Part shown: positions 8,940 to 18,070 of the stretch, piece by piece
How the letters are laid out: each line of letters opens with the position of its first letter
Numbering within the stretch: position 1 is the first letter of the stretch
From: a bacterium
GTDB taxonomy: Bacteria > 4484-113 > JAFGCY01
NCBI GenBank assembly: GCA_020849855.1
Contig: JADZFO010000005.1
Span: forward strand, 62,001 to 126,000
DNA length: 64,000 nt
Reading direction: 5' to 3'
The notes under the pieces: generated by a model
What the model was told of the DNA's origin: nothing
Databases searched by the model: none
What the model saw: the letters and a program-made list of their open reading frames with translations, nothing else
Translations under genes and position numbers: made by a program

Positions 8940-10169
8940 TCAGGAGCGCAGCAGGTATTCCGCGGCCGCGCGGATCTTGGCCTGGAAGATGCGCTGGTCA
9001 AAGCTCTCGGCGCGCTGGCGGCAGGCCAGCGGGCAGATCCTCAGACCCTCCAGACGGTCGATGGCCGCGTCAAGCGCCACCGCCGACTGCTCGGCGAAGT
9101 GCACGCCGGTCACGCCGTCCAGCACCGTCTCGGATGCGCCGCCATAGCCCAGGGCCACCACCGGCCGGCCGCAGGCCATCGCTTCCACCGGGGTCAGGCC
9201 GAAGTCCTCCTCTGCCGGGAAAAGCAACGCGCGGCAGTTCTGGTAGAGCACCTTGAGGTCCTCATCCGAAACCAGGCCGAGAAACTCGATATTGCGCTTT
9301 GCCTGGCGCTTGAAGCGCTCAAGCAGCGGGCCGGTGCCGACCACCAGCAGGCGCTCGCTTCTCTGGTTGAAGACCTCGATCGCCAGGTCGAGGCGCTTGT
9401 AGGGCACCGCCCGCGAGACGACGAGGTAATAGTCGCTGGCCCCCTGCGGGTCCGGCACAAAGTAGCCGCAGTCCACCGGCGGATAAACCACCGGCGCCTC
9501 GCGGCCATAAAGGTGCTTGATGCGGCCCTTGACCGTCTCGCTGATCGCGATGAACTTGTCGACGCGCTGGGCAGAGCTGTAGTCCCACTGCCGCAGGTAG
9601 TGCGCGCTCATGCGGAAGGCCCGCTCCTGCAGGCTGCTCATGCGCGTGTGGGACAGGTAGGTGTGGTAGAGGTCCCAGATATAGCGCATCGGGGTGTAGC
9701 AGTAGGACAGGTGCTTCTGGCGGTGGTGGGTCAGCACACCCTTGGCCACCGCGTGGCTCGAGCTGAGCACAAGATCGAAGCTGCGCAGGTCGAACTGCTC
9801 AATGGCATAAGGCATCGCCGTGAGGAACTTCTGGTAGTCCGTCGTGGAACCCGGGAGCTTCTGCAGGTGGCTGGTCACGATATGCGCGTCTTCCAGCTCC
9901 GGCGGGGTGTTGCGGGTGTCATGGACGAGGGTGTAGATCGGCGCGCTGGGAAAGAGCTGATGCAGCTGGATCAGGCAGCGCTCGGCACCGCCGAAGGATG
10001 TCACCCAGTCATGCACCAGCGCCACGCGGGCCGGCGGGCCAAAGCGCCGCGGCTGCACCGCCGCTGCTGCCGGCGCGGCAGCTGAGCTGTCAGCCCAGCG
10101 CGGGGGCTGGGGCGAGCTGTTCAGGTCTGCGGCCTCGGACTGCGGCGCGGGCGCGGGATTAGTTTCCAC
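8940..10169 (-). CDS. GT4-family glycosyltransferase
   Basis: A GT-B glycosyltransferase transferring a sugar from a nucleotide donor. The N-terminal half carries VALVHDWVTSFGGAERCL and a serine-rich motif (VLSSSHAVAKG); the C-terminal half has the donor-binding segment (VVSRAVPYKRLDLAIEVFN) and the retaining-enzyme motif EEDFGLTPVEAMACG. It resembles mannosyltransferases of exopolysaccharide or O-antigen clusters. The GTG start at 10169 lies inside the stop region of the upstream gene (11-nt overlap, GTGGAAACTAA), giving a 409-residue protein and implying translational coupling. A longer in-frame ORF reaches 10259 but would overlap the upstream gene by 101 bp. The first 50 residues are low-complexity Pro/Ala. 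Confidence 0.88.
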   Translation of the reverse strand: METNPAPAPQSEAADLNSSPQPPRWADSSAAAPAAAAVQPRRFGPPARVALVHDWVTSFGGAERCLIQLHQLFPSAPIYTLVHDTRNTPPELEDAHIVTSHLQKLPGSTTDYQKFLTAMPYAIEQFDLRSFDLVLSSSHAVAKGVLTHHRQKHLSYCYTPMRYIWDLYHTYLSHTRMSSLQERAFRMSAHYLRQWDYSSAQRVDKFIAISETVKGRIKHLYGREAPVVYPPVDCGYFVPDPQGASDYYLVVSRAVPYKRLDLAIEVFNQRSERLLVVGTGPLLERFKRQAKRNIEFLGLVSDEDLKVLYQNCRALLFPAEEDFGLTPVEAMACGRPVVALGYGGASETVLDGVTGVHFAEQSAVALDAAIDRLEGLRICPLACRQRAESFDQRIFQAKIRAAAEYLLRS

Positions 10170-11880
10170 CCTTGCCCCCTTCCGGGCGCAGGCCGCGCTG
10201 CGGCCCGGGGGCGGGCGCCCTGTCACCGGCGGGGCGCAGCCCGCCGGGGTCGGCCTCAATGCGCACGCGGCTGCCCGGCGGCTGCGTCAGGTAGCTCTGC
10301 ACACGCTGCTGATTGACCTTGAAGCAGATCACAGATGGCATGGTATCAAGTCCCAGGAAGGGAAGATATAGCAGGTTCTGGGCGAAGCGCGGCGCGGGCA
10401 TGGCCACGCCGTCGTCCAGCAGGCCATAGCGCTGCACCGGGCTGATGAAATCGCCAAAGGGCAGCAGGGACTGGTGCCCGCAGACCACGGTCACCAGGGT
10501 GGGGAAGTTCTGCTCGCGCGAGATCCAGTAGATCAGGCGGTACTCGTGCTCGTCGGGGCTGTAGACCCAGTAGGCATAGGTAGGCAGGCCGCGCACCCGC
10601 AGCTGCCCCACCGGCCCGCTGTCCAGCATGCCGGAAAGCTCGATCAGCTGGTCGCCATACTCCATGTACTCAATCAGGCCGTCGTCGTCGCTGTCAAAGT
10701 CGGAGCGCTCGAAGGCCTTGGAGGAATAGAGCGCATAGTCACTAGTGGATGGCTGCTGATAGGTCAGGGAGAGGGTGCGGAAGACCGGCTCGGTGTGGTA
10801 GGCGTCCCGCAGGGTGTTGTTCAGGCTGGAAAGTGCGTAGTAGGCCGGCTTGGGCTCGCCATAGGTGTCCAGCAGGCCGCAGCAGCGCGCCGGGGACTGG
10901 TAGTTCGGGTCGGAGTCCTGGATCGCGGCGAGGAAGACATGCTCCACGCCCAGCGTGCCAAGAAAAAGCGCCCCGCGGCAGTAGAGCGCAGCCTGGGTCG
11001 GCTGGTCCACGCCCACCCAGGTCAGGTCGCTGGAGATGCCAAAGGCCGTCACCCACACCGGCTTGTCGCGCTTGGCCGCCCAGTTTATCGCCTCGGCCAT
11101 ATAGGGCAGGCTGTGTTCGCGGCGCAGGTCGCCGATCTCCTCAATGCCGTCCTTGGGCGGGTAGAGGTTGAAGGCCAGGATGTCGATGTTGCGCATGGCC
11201 CGCTGCAGCTCGAGCATGTCAAGGTAGGTCAGGTCGGCGCCGCGGATACCGCCGCTGACGATCAGCGCGTCAGAATCAGCCATGCGGATGGTCAGGCGCG
11301 CGCGGGAGATCAGGTCGGCGTACTCGCGGCTGTCGATGCCGTGCTTGTAGTTGATGTTGTCCAGCAGCTGGTAATAGCGGAAAGTCTTGCTGTAGCGCGC
11401 GGCGATGCGCGAGCAGAAGGACTGGTAGAAGTCCGGCACGGCGTTCATCGCATCCAGCACCGGCACAATCTCAAAGCCGGCGCGGGAAAGGCGGCTGACC
11501 ACCTGATCCAGGGCGGCCCAGTCGCTGTCCTCTTCCTCCAGGAAGGCCTCCATCGGAATAGGCAGGCGCACCAGAGATATGCCGGTGCCCTGCGCCGCCT
11601 GGATCTGCTCCGCCGTGAGCTGGTAGTTGTCCAGGGTCACCCCCAGGGGCTTGTGCCCACGGCCGCCATAGACGCCCGGCAGGGGTACGGGGTCGGCCAG
11701 TTCCTCTATGGGCGGAGTCTGGTCAAGCAGATCCGGAATGGAGTCCGGCAGGATGATGGAGCCCACGCGCTCAGCGCGGGCCGGGCCCGGGAGCAGCGCC
11801 AGCAGGCTCAGGCTCAGCGCGCAAAGCAGCAGGGCGCCACTGCGCGCCGGCACCGCTGCTATTGCCATCCCGCTTGCCAC
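10159..11880 (-). CDS. Exported glycosidase-fold (clan A TIM barrel) protein, probably inactive
   Basis: A signal peptide (LLLCALSLSLLALLPGPARA) precedes a TIM-barrel domain like GH39/PslG-type glycosidases: GVTLDNYQLTAEQIQ, LVRLPIPMEAF, YYQLLDNIN, ILAFNLYPP, KPVWVTAFGIS. In active clan A enzymes the acid/base lies in an 'NEP' segment and the nucleophile in 'TEFG'. Here those positions read DNI and TAFG, so both catalytic glutamates appear to be missing. A C-terminal beta domain of about 150 residues follows. The gene is coupled to the downstream GT4 gene, as PslG-like hydrolases often sit in exopolysaccharide loci. A carbohydrate-binding role is inferred. The GTG start at 11880 or an ATG 12 nt further in is possible. 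Confidence 0.75.
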   Translation of the reverse strand: MASGMAIAAVPARSGALLLCALSLSLLALLPGPARAERVGSIILPDSIPDLLDQTPPIEELADPVPLPGVYGGRGHKPLGVTLDNYQLTAEQIQAAQGTGISLVRLPIPMEAFLEEEDSDWAALDQVVSRLSRAGFEIVPVLDAMNAVPDFYQSFCSRIAARYSKTFRYYQLLDNINYKHGIDSREYADLISRARLTIRMADSDALIVSGGIRGADLTYLDMLELQRAMRNIDILAFNLYPPKDGIEEIGDLRREHSLPYMAEAINWAAKRDKPVWVTAFGISSDLTWVGVDQPTQAALYCRGALFLGTLGVEHVFLAAIQDSDPNYQSPARCCGLLDTYGEPKPAYYALSSLNNTLRDAYHTEPVFRTLSLTYQQPSTSDYALYSSKAFERSDFDSDDDGLIEYMEYGDQLIELSGMLDSGPVGQLRVRGLPTYAYWVYSPDEHEYRLIYWISREQNFPTLVTVVCGHQSLLPFGDFISPVQRYGLLDDGVAMPAPRFAQNLLYLPFLGLDTMPSVICFKVNQQRVQSYLTQPPGSRVRIEADPGGLRPAGDRAPAPGPQRGLRPEGGKGGN

Positions 11881-11944
11881 TTTGCTGCCTGACCGGCAAA
11901 CCCTCCAGAGCGTTCATTGTAGCGCTGAGCGGCCTCCGCCGCGC

Positions 11945-11950
11945 TAAAAT
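11945..11950 (+). promoter_or_regulatory. -10 box TAAAAT upstream of the M48 gene
   Basis: Seven nt after the box is an in-frame ATC at 11958; the first in-frame ATG is at 11982 and another at 12006. Either the leader is short or a non-standard leaderless start is used. Confidence 0.45.
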
Positions 11951-11981
11951 CGGAGCCATCAAGTTCAAGCTCCGCGGGCGC

Positions 11982-13169
11982 ATGGCGCACGCGGTGGGGG
12001 CAGGAATGGCCAAGACGGCGAATTCGGCAAAGGTCTTCAGCGAGCAGCAGGTCCTGCTGCCCGACATCAGCTACAAGTCCTTCACCTATCCCGGTGACGA
12101 GGAAGCGCTGAACGCGCTGAAGAACATCCCCGGCGCCGCGCCGCTGCTGACCTGGCTGCAGGCCAACTTCACCGAGCAGCTGGTCTTTCTGACCAACAAC
12201 GAGCAGATGATCCGTGCCGGGCGGCACAACTTCCCCTCGCTGTATAAGCTGCTGGAGCGCTGCTGCGAGATCGTCTCCTGCCCCGTGCCCGAGCTGTACA
12301 TAACAACCAGCCCGGTGCTGAACGCCTACACCCAGGGCCAGCGCCGTACCTGCATAGTGCTGCACTCGGCGCTCGTCGAGCAGCTTTCGGCTGACGAGCT
12401 GGCCTTTGTCATCGGCCATGAGCTGGGCCATATCAAGAGCGCCCACGGCCTCTACCGCCTGCTGGGCGACATCCTGCTGGACTACTGGAACGTGGTCGCC
12501 GGGATGATCCCCCTGCCGGGACTCAACCTGCTGCAGATCCCGCTGCTGCTGGCCTACTGGGAGTGGTACCGCCGGGCCGAGTTCTCCTGCGACCGCGCGG
12601 GCCTGCTCTGCGTACAGGACGTCGAACCCTGCCTGCACGCGCTTGGCAAGCTGGCCGGCAAGGTGGAAGGCTATGAGGACGAGTTCCACATCGAAGCGGC
12701 GATCCAGCAGTGCGAGGCGCACAAGGACGTCAGTAACAAGCTGATCCTGTTGATCTCGATCCTCAAGAATGCGCAGAACACGCATCCCTTTGTGCCGCGG
12801 CGGCTGAAGCTGCTAAAGGAGTGGGCGGCGGGCGAGGCCTATCAGAAGATCCTCGCCGGCGAGTACGAAAAGGACCTGCTGGGGGCGCATGAGGGCGGAG
12901 AGCGCATCAAGTGCGAGTGCGGCACCATCGTCAACAGCAAGCTCTCCTACTGCCCGGAATGCGGACGCAACCTGCAGAAGGATGATGACGTCAGCGCGGC
13001 CGGCAAGTGCAGCGCCTGCGGCGAAGAGCTGCCGGCGGGAACGAAGTTCTGCCCCAAGTGCGGCGCCAAACAGGAAGGCGGCGACAACAAGCCCCCGGCC
13101 GGCGGCGGCAACGAGAGCGAGCTGGACAAGCTGAAGAACATGGCGGGGAGCTTCTTTAAGAAGAGCTAG
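11982..13169 (+). CDS. M48-family zinc metalloprotease with C-terminal zinc ribbons
   Basis: An HtpX/Oma1-type peptidase. The zinc site is FVIGHELGHIKSAH (HExxH at about residue 145), with the third ligand in the downstream RRAEFSCDRAG helix. A hydrophobic hairpin (VVAGMIPLPGLNLLQIPLLLAY) between them would insert in or lie on the membrane. The C-terminus holds two CxC/CxxC...CPxCG zinc ribbons (CECGTIV...CPECG and CSACGEE...CPKCG), a common bacterial add-on whose partner is unknown. The start is uncertain: ATG 11982, ATG 12006 (preceded by AGGA), or a non-canonical ATC at 11958. It is divergent from the glycosidase-like gene. Confidence 0.88.
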   Translation: MAHAVGAGMAKTANSAKVFSEQQVLLPDISYKSFTYPGDEEALNALKNIPGAAPLLTWLQANFTEQLVFLTNNEQMIRAGRHNFPSLYKLLERCCEIVSCPVPELYITTSPVLNAYTQGQRRTCIVLHSALVEQLSADELAFVIGHELGHIKSAHGLYRLLGDILLDYWNVVAGMIPLPGLNLLQIPLLLAYWEWYRRAEFSCDRAGLLCVQDVEPCLHALGKLAGKVEGYEDEFHIEAAIQQCEAHKDVSNKLILLISILKNAQNTHPFVPRRLKLLKEWAAGEAYQKILAGEYEKDLLGAHEGGERIKCECGTIVNSKLSYCPECGRNLQKDDDVSAAGKCSACGEELPAGTKFCPKCGAKQEGGDNKPPAGGGNESELDKLKNMAGSFFKKS

Positions 13170-13250
13170 ACGCTAAGGGCGGATGGCAGGAGCGCCAGGC
13201 ATACGCCGGCTGTGGTTGCAAGCAGCAGGCAGTGGGCGCAGAGCAGCTTT

Positions 13251-13376
13251 GAACCGGAGCGCAGACATCCGTGTCTGCATGTCCGTTCAAGCCATGCCCT
13301 TATACGCAACAGACTGCGAACTTGGTGCAGGCTCCGGTCTTGAAGAATGCAGACATGGATGTCTGCGCTCCGGTTC
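13251..13376. repeat. Paired-palindrome (REPIN-like) intergenic element
   Basis: Two 30-bp arms, 13251-13280 and 13347-13376, are inverted copies with one mismatch. Each arm contains its own palindrome (GCAGACATCCGTGTCTGC and its partner), and 66 bp lie between. It fills the gap between the convergent M48 and prolyl oligopeptidase genes. No ORF is inside. It resembles a non-autonomous REP-doublet element, or a bidirectional terminator. Confidence 0.75.
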
Positions 13377-13391
13377 TTGTCGTCCGCGCTT

Positions 13392-15551
13392 TTACAGCTC
13401 CGGTATCGTCAGGCCCATGTTCTCGAAGCAGAAGGCATAGGTGTCGGCGGCTTCCTCGATCACCTTGTAGAAGGGCTTGCCCGCGCCGTGGCCGGCGTCC
13501 GTCTGTACCCGCAGCAGCACCGGCGGGCCACCCCTGGCCTGGCAGGCCTGCAGGCGCGCCGCGAACTTATAGCTGTGCCCCGGCATCACGCGGTCGTCGG
13601 TGTCCGCCGTGGTGACCAGGGTGGCCGGATAGCGCACGCCCTCGCGCAGGTTGTGGTAGGGGCTGTAGGCCAGCAGGGCCTTGAACTCATCAGGGTTCTG
13701 GGGCGAGCCATAGTCGCTCTCCCAGAACTTGCCAAAGCCCCAGAGGTTGAAGCGCAGCATGTCCATCACACCCACGTCCGGCAGGGCCACGCCAAAGAGA
13801 TCGGGCCGCTGCGTCATCACCGCGCCGATCAGCAGGCCGCCGTTTGACGCGCCGTTCACCGCCAGGCGCGAGCTGCTGGTATAGCCGCGGTCGATCAGGA
13901 ATTCCGCAGCGGCGATGAAGTCGTTGAAGGCCACCTGGCGGTTCAGTTTGATCGCGCTCTTGTGCCACTGGTCACCGTACTCGCCGCCGCCGCGGATGCC
14001 GGCGCTTACATATACACCGCCCATGTCCAGCCAGACCGTGCGGAAGGAGCTGAAGTAGGGGTAGTCCACACCCTGGAAGCCGCCATAGGCATAGAGGATG
14101 CAGGGGTTGCTGCCGTCAAGCTTGAGGCCCCGGCGGTAGGAGATTGTCAGGGGCACCGCTTCACCGTCAAAGCTGCGGTAGAAGACCTGCTCGCTGACAT
14201 AGTTGCTCAGCTCCAGGTCCAGCCTGGGCTGGCGGAAGATGCTGTACTGGCCGCTGGGGATGTCATAGCGGTAAATGGTTGACGGCGTGACCGCATCGGT
14301 ATAGGAGAAGAAGGTCTCGTTGTCGCTCATCCGGCCGCCAAAGCCGCCGGCAGAGCCGCGGCCGGGCAGGGGCACGGTGCCCAGGTTCTCTCCCTGCAGG
14401 CTGTACTTCACATACTGCGTGCGGACGTCCTTCAGATAGCTGGCCCAGAGGTAGCCGCCGCAGGTGGCCACGCCGTTCAGCTTGATCCGGCTCTCGGGGA
14501 TGATGGTCTTCCAGTTCTCCGGCGCCGGATTGGCTGCGTCAATCTGGATCAGTTTGCCCAGCGGGGCGTCCTTGGTGGTGTAAAACCAGAAGAGGTTGCC
14601 CTCATCCCAGACATAGCTGTACTCGCCGTCGCGCTGCGGGATCAGCGGACGGATATCCCACTGCGCGCCATTGATCTCGGCATAGCTGTAATCGTTGTTG
14701 TTCGAACCAGGTTCGCCGGTGGTCAGCAGGATGCGGCTGCGGCCTTCGTTCAAGCCGGCGCTGACCCACCAGTCGGGGTGCTCGGGAATGGAGAAGACCA
14801 GCACATCCTGGCTCTGCTCGCTGCCAAGCTGGTGGTAGTAATACATCGGGCTGGCCGCCGCCACGGTGAATTTCTCTTCCTCCTTGGGCTCGGGATAGCG
14901 CTCATACCAGAAGCCGCTGGCATCGCGGTTCCAGAAAGCGCCGCCCTTGGACCAGATGATGTGATCGGGGTACTGGCGGCCGGACTCGATGTCCATCACA
15001 AAGTACTCCACCCAGTCCGAGCCGGCGGTCGACTTTCCGAAGAGCAGCAGCTTGCCGTCCTCGGAAACATCCATGCCAGCCAGGGCCACCGTGCCGTCTG
15101 CGCTCCAGGTGTTGGGGTCAAGCAGCACCCGCGGCTCGCCACCGAGGCCCTCCGACCAGTACATCACGGACTGGTTCTGCAGGCCGTCGTTGCGGCTCCA
15201 GAAATAGCGCCCGGCGGTCTGGCTGGGCGAGCTGTAGCGCTCATAGTTCGCCACCTCACGCAGGCGATCGGCGATGCGCTGGCGGCCGGGTATGGCGTCC
15301 AGGAATCCGCGGGTCACGAGGTTCTCGCTGTCCACCCAGGCCTTCACCTCAGGGCTGGCAGGGTCCTCGAGCCAGCGGTAAGGATCAGACACTTCCGTGC
15401 CGTGGTAGTTGTCCAGCTGCAGCACGGTGCGGGCCGGGGGATAGTCCAGGGCCTGCGCCAGGCCGGGCAGGCACAGGGCGGCAGCCAGAAGGGCGGCCAT
15501 CGCGCCGGCTATGACGGCAGCGCGGGCGGGGAAGACAGGGTGAGCAGGCAC
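13392..15551 (-). CDS. Secreted prolyl oligopeptidase family (S9A) serine peptidase
   Basis: It cleaves peptides, usually after proline. A signal peptide (AGAMAALLAAALCLPGLAQA) exports it. The N-terminal segment has the family's DPYRWLEDPASPEVKAWV, then a beta-propeller, then the alpha/beta hydrolase domain with the triad: Ser in NGASNGG (about residue 568), Asp in TADTDDRVMPGHS (about 650) and His in TDAGHGAGKP (about 686). At 719 residues the length is normal for the family. The GTG start has a good Shine-Dalgarno (GGAGG, 5-nt spacing), and TAGAAT lies further upstream, so this gene has a leader. With the lyase and lipoproteins nearby it fits a polymer-degrading lifestyle. Confidence 0.95.
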   Translation of the reverse strand: MPAHPVFPARAAVIAGAMAALLAAALCLPGLAQALDYPPARTVLQLDNYHGTEVSDPYRWLEDPASPEVKAWVDSENLVTRGFLDAIPGRQRIADRLREVANYERYSSPSQTAGRYFWSRNDGLQNQSVMYWSEGLGGEPRVLLDPNTWSADGTVALAGMDVSEDGKLLLFGKSTAGSDWVEYFVMDIESGRQYPDHIIWSKGGAFWNRDASGFWYERYPEPKEEEKFTVAAASPMYYYHQLGSEQSQDVLVFSIPEHPDWWVSAGLNEGRSRILLTTGEPGSNNNDYSYAEINGAQWDIRPLIPQRDGEYSYVWDEGNLFWFYTTKDAPLGKLIQIDAANPAPENWKTIIPESRIKLNGVATCGGYLWASYLKDVRTQYVKYSLQGENLGTVPLPGRGSAGGFGGRMSDNETFFSYTDAVTPSTIYRYDIPSGQYSIFRQPRLDLELSNYVSEQVFYRSFDGEAVPLTISYRRGLKLDGSNPCILYAYGGFQGVDYPYFSSFRTVWLDMGGVYVSAGIRGGGEYGDQWHKSAIKLNRQVAFNDFIAAAEFLIDRGYTSSSRLAVNGASNGGLLIGAVMTQRPDLFGVALPDVGVMDMLRFNLWGFGKFWESDYGSPQNPDEFKALLAYSPYHNLREGVRYPATLVTTADTDDRVMPGHSYKFAARLQACQARGGPPVLLRVQTDAGHGAGKPFYKVIEEAADTYAFCFENMGLTIPEL

Positions 15552-15614
15552 AGAAACCTCCGGCGGTCAGATCCGCATGAAGTCTGATTCTAGCCTGCGC
15601 TCTACGGTTACGGC

Positions 15615-16481
15615 CTAGTGCCAGTTGCGCAGCTGGATTGTGCCTGACTCGCGCGCCGGCGGTACCGGCGGCTCGGCCTCATAGGCCTCCAGGCGGTCGC
15701 TGAGCATATTCAGCACGGTGGGTGTGTCCAGGCCCTGCTGCTCCAGCACGGGCAGGATGGCGCGGCGGAACTCGCGCAGCATGTTCAGCGTGCCGGCTTC
15801 CTTCAGGTACTCCAGCACGTCGCGCTCGCTGGCCCGGCGCTCCAGCAGCAGATACATCAGGTTCACGCGCTTCCAGCCGGCGGAGGCCATGAAGTTGCCG
15901 GGGTGCACGGTCAGCGCGGCGAAGGCCTGCTCCATCAGGCGGTGGTGCGCGTGGCTGAAGGCCCAGGCGCTGACGTAGTGCCACATCTCCGGCGTGCGCG
16001 CGCTTTCGTCGATGCGCTCCAGTATGGTCAGGATGCGCTGCTCAGGCACATCGCCCCAGCCCTTGCTTTCGCCGATCACCAGTACGGCCAGCTGCCGCAG
16101 GGAATGCTGCTGGCGGACCAGGGGTGTATCAGGGACGGACTGCAGGTAGGAGTTCATGCGCTCAAAGGCCGCCCGGCCTTCGTCAAAGCTGCCAAAGAAC
16201 TGCACCAGCTGCAGCTCAAAGAAGGCCAGGTTGATCTCCATGGCGCGGATTTCGTCGGAGTTGAAGGGGCTGGCGGTGATGGCGCGGCGGGCCTCAATCA
16301 GTGCCTGGCGCGCGCCAGAAGCGTCCCGCGCATGCACGGCCGAAACAAACGGGTTGAAAATCTCCGCGGCAAAATCCATCCAGGATCCCGCGGATGCCTC
16401 CTCGCTGATCACCTTCTCCCCCGATGCGCCGCAGCCCGCGGCGCTGGTAACGCACAGAGAGTACCGGGCGGGCCAGCTCAA
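15615..16481 (-). CDS. Helical TPR-like protein of unknown function
   Basis: Not recognised. The protein is almost wholly alpha-helical (ARQALIEARRAI, EINLAFFELQLVQFF, RQLAVLVIGES) and looks like an alpha-solenoid. The start is unclear: the longest frame opens at TTG 16481 and gives SLCVTSAAGCG, a poor lipobox candidate; a GTG at 16412 and an ATG at the MDFAAEIFNPF segment are alternatives. It lies between the prolyl oligopeptidase and dapL, and no partner is evident. Confidence 0.6.
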   Translation of the reverse strand: MSWPARYSLCVTSAAGCGASGEKVISEEASAGSWMDFAAEIFNPFVSAVHARDASGARQALIEARRAITASPFNSDEIRAMEINLAFFELQLVQFFGSFDEGRAAFERMNSYLQSVPDTPLVRQQHSLRQLAVLVIGESKGWGDVPEQRILTILERIDESARTPEMWHYVSAWAFSHAHHRLMEQAFAALTVHPGNFMASAGWKRVNLMYLLLERRASERDVLEYLKEAGTLNMLREFRRAILPVLEQQGLDTPTVLNMLSDRLEAYEAEPPVPPARESGTIQLRNWH

Positions 16482-16657
16482 AGTGTGCCCTTTTACGCAG
16501 GCCTAACCGGGATTTAGGTATCCGGGAACAGGGACAAGGCGCGGGGAAAGAAAGCGGCAGGAAGGAGAAACGCGGCTGCGGGCAGCAGCCAGCGTTACGA
16601 GCCCGCGGCGCAGTCCCTGCGCTTCAGCCGCTCCGCCCGTCTGCAGCCTCATTTCGC

Positions 16658-16663
16658 TATACT
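16658..16663 (+). promoter_or_regulatory. -10 box TATACT, leaderless promoter of dapL
   Basis: Seven nt separate the box from the ATG at 16671. Confidence 0.6.
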
Positions 16664-16670
16664 TGCTGCC

Positions 16671-17948
16671 ATGAGCATCAAACTCGCCGAGCGCCTCGAG
16701 CGCCTGCCGCCCTACCTTTTCGCCCGGATCGACGCGGCGCGCGCTGCGGCGCAGGCCCGTGGCCTCGACACGGTCTCGATGGGCATCGGCGACCCCGACC
16801 GCGACCCGCCGCAGTGGATCCGCGAGCTGCTCTGCGAAGAGGTCATGCGCTCCGGCAACCACCGCTATCCGAGCTATAAGGGCCACCCCAGACTGCATGA
16901 GGCCGCGCTGCGTTATGTTGAGCGCAGCTTCGGTGTTGGCGGCCCCGCTGGCCCCGCGCTGGGCCTGCCGAATGTGATGACCACCATCGGCTCCAAGGAA
17001 GGCATCGCCAACCTGGTAACGGTGCTGGTCAACCCCGGCGACCTGATCGTGATGCCGGACCCGATGTACCCGGTCTTCGGCACTATGGGCAAGCTCTTCG
17101 GCGCCGAGGTCGCGGCCCTGCCGGTGCATCCCAGCACGGGCTTCATGCCACATCCTGGCGAGCTGCTGAGCAGCGAACAGGCCGCGCGCGCGCGGGTGCT
17201 GTTCATCAACTATCCGCATAACCCGACCGGCCAGCTGGCCAGCCAGGAGTACCTGCAGGAGCTGGTGGACTGGGCCCGGGCGCATGACTGCATCATCGTG
17301 TCCGACATGGCTTACGGCGAAATCTTCTTCGACCCTGCCCGCAAGCCCACCTCAGTGCTGGCCTGCGATGGCGCGCTGGACTGCGCCATCGAGCTGCACT
17401 CCTTCTCCAAGAGCTTCAACATGACCGGCTGGCGCGTTGGCTTCGCCGTCGGCAACGAGGCGCTGATCGGCGGCCTGCACCGCGTTAAGAGCAACATCGA
17501 CAGCGGCTGCTTTGACGCGATCCAGCTGGCGATGGCCCGCGCGCTGGACGACCCGCGCTGCGACCCCTTCCTGGATGAGAACCGCGCGCATTACAAGGCG
17601 CGGCTGGACAAGGTCTGCAGCGCGCTGGACAGCATGGGCGTGAAGTACCACCGGCCGGGGGCGAGCATCTTCATCTGGTGCGAGCTGCCGGGCAACGCGC
17701 CGCTGCTGGACAGCGAGGCAGCGGCCGCGCTGGCAGCCGCGGGCGGCCCCAGTGCGGATGCGCATGGCGCCCCGCTGCATGACTCCTTCGCCTGGTGCGC
17801 CGGCCTGCTGGACAGCACCGGCCTTGTGGTCGGCCCCGGCGCGGGCTATGGCAAGTGGGGTGAAGGCTTCTTCCGCCTCAGCCTGTCAACGCCGGACGAG
17901 GACATTGACCGCGCGATCGAGAAGCTGCGGGGATTTGTGGCGGGCTAA
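16671..17948 (+). CDS. dapL: LL-diaminopimelate aminotransferase family enzyme
   Basis: A PLP-dependent class I/II aminotransferase. The start LERLPPYLFARIDAAR, GIGDPDRDPP and HRYPSYKGHPRLHEAA segments are characteristic of the DapL group, which makes LL-diaminopimelate from tetrahydrodipicolinate for lysine and peptidoglycan. The PLP lysine is in HSFSKSFNMTGWR (about residue 250), with the NPTG motif upstream (YPHNPTGQ). Near the C-terminus there is an extra Ala/Gly-rich segment of about 30 residues (AAAALAAAGGPSADAHG) before the substrate-binding end. Related enzymes act on other amino acids, so the substrate is inferred. Confidence 0.85.
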   Translation: MSIKLAERLERLPPYLFARIDAARAAAQARGLDTVSMGIGDPDRDPPQWIRELLCEEVMRSGNHRYPSYKGHPRLHEAALRYVERSFGVGGPAGPALGLPNVMTTIGSKEGIANLVTVLVNPGDLIVMPDPMYPVFGTMGKLFGAEVAALPVHPSTGFMPHPGELLSSEQAARARVLFINYPHNPTGQLASQEYLQELVDWARAHDCIIVSDMAYGEIFFDPARKPTSVLACDGALDCAIELHSFSKSFNMTGWRVGFAVGNEALIGGLHRVKSNIDSGCFDAIQLAMARALDDPRCDPFLDENRAHYKARLDKVCSALDSMGVKYHRPGASIFIWCELPGNAPLLDSEAAAALAAAGGPSADAHGAPLHDSFAWCAGLLDSTGLVVGPGAGYGKWGEGFFRLSLSTPDEDIDRAIEKLRGFVAG

Positions 17949-18070
17949 ACCTTCACTCCGCACTGGCGTCTCCTGATGCCACGCGGGCAGCAGTGCCGCA
18001 TCCGGGTTAGACTCAGCTTAAAGCTGTGGCCGGCCGATCAACAGTGGGTATGCTGTCTGAGGAGAACGCC

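Noticed and set aside
8934-10169. Reading the GT4 and SIR2-like genes as one defence operon
   Set aside because: They are convergent, differ in base composition, and the GT4 gene is coupled to the glycosidase-like gene.
10474-11892. 472-residue plus-strand frame opposite the glycosidase-like gene
   Set aside because: An antisense shadow; the minus strand has a signal peptide, TIM-barrel motifs and coupling to the GT4 gene.
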